Source: Epiperipatus broadwayi
Taxonomy: Eukaryota; Onychophora; Udeonychophora; Euonychophora; Peripatidae
Length of the DNA: 64,000 nucleotides
NCBI GenBank assembly: GCA_028023455.1
Contig: JAQFVV010006636.1
Coordinates: forward strand, 498,001 to 562,000
Direction: 5' to 3'
Position numbers and translations under genes: made by a program. This document shows, in pieces, positions 60,817-64,000 of this stretch. Within the stretch, counting starts at the first letter, position 1; the number at the start of each line of letters is the position of its first letter. Below the pieces are notes generated by a model. The model made no database searches. It had not been told where the DNA came from and saw only the letters and a program-made list of their open reading frames with translations.

Positions 60817-62688
60817 TGTAATGAGCACACATGCTGTTACATTCTAATAAGTAAAATTAGAGTCATCTAAACTTGTACATATATAAAATCGCACAGATGG
60901 AAAAATTATTAAAAAAAACTTTATCAAAAAAATAAAAAGGTTTAAAACTAAATTTTAAGAAAAAATAAAAATATATATCTTTAAGAATGCACAATAATTT
61001 AATTAATACTATTGTGTAAAATGGAAATGATTATTTTCAATTAGTTAAAGTAAATTAGCCCTTGGGCATTTCAAAATTTATAATTAGAGGTCAGATAGGA
61101 GGGAAAAACAATAGGAACAGAATAGCCAATCAAAAGATCCCTCAGGAAACGGAACTCAGTGAAAGAATAATCATCATCATGATGTCATATTGAGTTAATC
61201 TGCAAATTTAATGTAAGAAGAAAAAAATGGAACTAAGGTGGGTTATATATGTTAGTTCTGGGAGAGTTGAAGGAAAAAGGATTGAAAACATGCACTTTCA
61301 ATCCCTTCAGTTTTTCTAAAAGTATAAATGAAATAGTATTTTCCTATATTGTGGACCCCAGAACATCAGGGTCCCACAATAAAAGATCCTGAAAAGCTAT
61401 ACCAAGTAGAGCAAAGCACCCCCAGATAAATACAACAGAACAACATGGGAATTAACACTGGATCCAAATTAAGCAACTAGGAAGTATGGACTTTTTCTTT
61501 TAAAACTGTAAGAACTTTATGAACTCTAATGAACTTTAACTATAAAACTTTCCCAGTATTTAAATAGAAATAGAAATTCCTATCTGACCAAATTAAATCA
61601 TTAATATTTATTTCTATCATATATAAGTTTTAAAATCATTTCCATTAATTTATTTTTCCATTCTTTTAAATGTTTATTATGGTTTTTTTTTGTTTTTTAT
61701 ATTAAGCTAAAACTTTTAATTAAATCATATTAAATTTAAGTCGGCATGAATGGCTGCATAGATTCATAAAGTTATGTTAGTTTAAGGGGGAGTAAATCTT
61801 AGGTTATTTGTTTCGCAGTTAGATTGGGTCAGTGGATTGGATGTATTGGTGCAAATAATAAATGTAGCATGAAGATCTGCTACATGCAGGATCACTTATA
61901 TGCCGCACTTGGGCAAAATAAGTCCCATTTCTTACTGCCCATCAGAAGCAGACATACCCTGCTTCTTGGATCATCCATTTAGCCTATGGAATGGGATGGT
62001 ATATTGGCAAAAAGGACCACAATCTGTTCCTATGGAGTTTTCTATTTATTTTATTGTTCTTCTCACCAGACAGATATAACATTCCTGTACTGGACAAGAG
62101 ACAATTACTTCTTTATAATCATGCTGTCCAGATGTGCATTCCTAACAGTATGGTATTGTGCTGTCGTATTCATAGTGCATTGAATACGATATGTCAAAAT
62201 GATTGGCATTAGTCTGAATGTGAACTTTTGGCCTTGGGTTAAATAAGGGATATAGAATATTTTCTTTTCGAGTACAATCTATGTAGTCTATCCATACTCG
62301 ACACTCAAATAAAATATTAATAAATCCATCTGTGTGAACTTCTAAAATAAAAAGTTAAAATGTAATTTAAATTCTAAAGTAAAAGTTAGACTAAATAAAA
62401 TAATTCTAAATTTTATATATGTGCAAAATAAATGTTTGTGTATTGTTAATCTGGCAGTGGCTTATTCTGATTTTTTATTATCTTTCTTTTTTTAAAAATA
62501 AAGTATACATTATCTCTGCTGCTCTGCGAGTTAGTGACTAAGGCTAATGGTTGAATATAAAATAAAATTGGATCTTAACTTAAGTATCTATCTACTATAT
62601 AAATTTTCCAGGTTCCAGTAGTCTGGTGCCACCCTGTATGGCAGATATGGTAAGACTCCAAACACCCTTATCCATCCTGACCATTATA
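60817..62688 (+). mobile_element. Candidate solo LTR, family 1, copy 2 (1.9 kb)
   Basis: Begins TGTAATGAGCACA with (TA)n before it and ends CCATTATA before (TA)n. It aligns with 26063-28275: AAATCGCACAGAT, GGTCAGATAGGA, TTAGATTGGGTCAGTGGATT, and CTATGTAGTCTAT.CATACTCGAC. The TATA box is degraded. Short frames at 61986-62212 are not conserved in copy 1, so no gene is called. Confidence 0.65.
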
Positions 62689-62704
62689 ATATATATATAT
62701 ATAT

Positions 62705-63144
62705 TGAATTGGATACTTTATCCGATTCAATGGTTTCATTGCCAAAAATAAAAACAAGTTTTATTTCAATTAAATTTTAAAGTTTAAAATTAACACACAG
62801 CTCAGTTATGTTTTAAAATAAGTCATTTTTACCTTTTAATAAATTTGATTTCTAAAATAATTTTCTTTTGTTGCTTGTTTTTATTTTTTTATCAAATTAA
62901 TTAAAAGTAATCAAACTTGTTAATTGCATTCCTGTTTCTTCTATTCTAATTACAATCCATTTTTAGATTAATTTTAAAAGCGAAGATTTAATTTTGTATT
63001 GTTTTTTTTTATATAAGATACTCTCTGGTTAGAATTCTTAATGAAGGTTGAACGGGAGATAGAGATTTGCCCTGAGATAAGTCCTATAATTGAAAACAAG
63101 ATGGATAGATAGATAGATAGATGGATGGATGGATGGATGAAAAC

Positions 63145-63176
<32 letters not shown>

Positions 63177-64000
63177 GTAGGTAGGTAGGTAGGTAGGTTA
63201 GTTGGTAGGTAGGTTAGTTGGTAGGTAGATAGGTAGGTAGGTAGGTAGATAGATAGGTAGGTAGATAAATAGGTAGGTAGGTAGGTAGGTAGCTAGCTAG
63301 GTAGGTAGCTAGGTAGGTAGGTAGGTAGGTAAGTAGGTAGGTAGGTAGGTAGATAGATAGATAGATAGATAGAGAATATAAATAACCCCAAAAATTTTAG
63401 GCATTTTTATTCTTGGCCTGACCAAGCTAAGTCTGCTTCAAAGTGATAGATTCAGCCTCTTATAATTTTACTATTCATTTTATATTAGCCTGCTGCAATT
63501 TATACTGTGTTCAGACATTTAATTTTTTTTAAAAATTTGCTGTCAATAAAATATTGCATTCTGCTGCCTGTCAATAAGTGGACTTCATAAAGTTATTATC
63601 TACATTTTCTTTTCTAGAATGTCTAAATTAACCTATGTGTATTCAAACCTACAACATTTCTTGTTAACTTATCTAAGGATGGATTTCTGATGCCATGGAA
63701 GTCTGAAGTAAAATATGCCTCTACTCTTGCCACTATGAAGAAATGAAACACTTAAAAATTTGAATTCAAAAATAAATAAATAAATCTCCACTCAAACTAA
63801 AAATAAGTCTGTAGTTTTAATAGTTATTTAATCTCATAATTATTATATGTATTTGCTTTTCATTGTATTTATAGTGTGTCTTGGAATCTTAGTTTAGGAT
63901 TCCAAGTTTGCTTTCAATTTTATTTATTGGAGAGTGCATTGTGAATTTTACATTTTATATTTTAATATGTCTCTGTTTATATTCCTAACTCTTTTAAAAT
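62705..64000 (+). mobile_element. Candidate solo LTR, family 2, copy 2 (cut by window end)
   Basis: Starts TGAATTGG with a terminal hairpin and matches 57683-59000. The region before the TATA box (TATAAATAACCCC, about 63377) is replaced by a microsatellite. Confidence 0.6.
63100..63374. repeat. Tetranucleotide microsatellite GATA/GATG/TAGG
   Basis: About 275 bp of GATA, GATG and TAGG units with a few GTTA/GTTG variants. Confidence 0.97.

Noticed and set aside
61986-62212. Overlapping 65- and 73-residue frames in the family 1 LTR
   Set aside because: Not conserved as open frames in the sister LTR at 26063-28275.
63100-63374. CRISPR-like regular array
   Set aside because: It is a tetranucleotide microsatellite without spacers, in a eukaryotic context.

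Overview
This window is eukaryotic, animal-type repeat-rich DNA. It is very AT-rich, has long homopolymer and (TA)n tracts, and shows no convincing host gene. Every reading frame with a recognisable domain belongs to a transposable element, and almost all are broken. The combination of Penelope-like elements with GIY-YIG endonucleases, a CR1-type LINE whose ORF1 has PHD and SGNH-esterase domains, hAT transposase remnants, and Ty3/gypsy-like elements with very long LTRs fits an invertebrate. A mollusc, perhaps a cephalopod, is my best guess, but this is inference; no host gene confirms it.

Layout. 1-3.1 kb: two decayed LINE 3' ends (RTE-like; L1/Tx1-like). 3.2-3.8 kb: a CTA/CTG microsatellite and a small inverted-repeat element with CTCF-like motifs. 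3.8-6.4 kb: nothing recognised. 6.4-8.6 kb: a decayed LTR-element remnant (coiled-coil Gag-like frames, polypurine tract, LTR start). 8.7-15.1 kb: a nearly full-length CR1-like LINE (tandem 5'UTR monomers, PHD+esterase ORF1, endonuclease/RT ORF2), then a 5'-truncated sister copy in its 3' tail. 15.5-17.4 kb: hAT transposase pseudogene. 17.7-19.8 kb: fold-back elements, Penelope-type terminal sequence with a hammerhead-like core, and a second CTCF-motif element. 21.24-22.35 kb: a TIR element with a perfect 8-bp target duplication and promoter-like motifs. 23.5-25.9 and 53.0-55.1 kb: an inverted pair of an unidentified long repeat. 26.1-29.7 kb: two candidate solo LTRs in tandem. 34.5 kb: tRNA-like SINE. 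35.9-47.8 kb (minus strand): a very young 11.9-kb LTR retrotransposon with 4.3-kb LTRs, gag, and only the integrase C-terminus of pol. 49.2-52.3 kb: 5'-truncated LINE with a 13-bp target duplication. 56.2-64 kb: Penelope fragments and long solo LTRs laid end to end, separated only by short (TA)n.

Structurally, many element boundaries fall in (TA)n, and most LTR-like units start with a short hairpin right at the terminus. On the minus strand at 56278-56325 there is a near-complete hammerhead ribozyme in Penelope-rich context. The best candidates for something undescribed are the gag-only giant-LTR element, the shared LTR-terminal hairpin with TA-targeted insertion, the GIY-YIG frame framed by inverted repeats, and the promoter-carrying TIR element.
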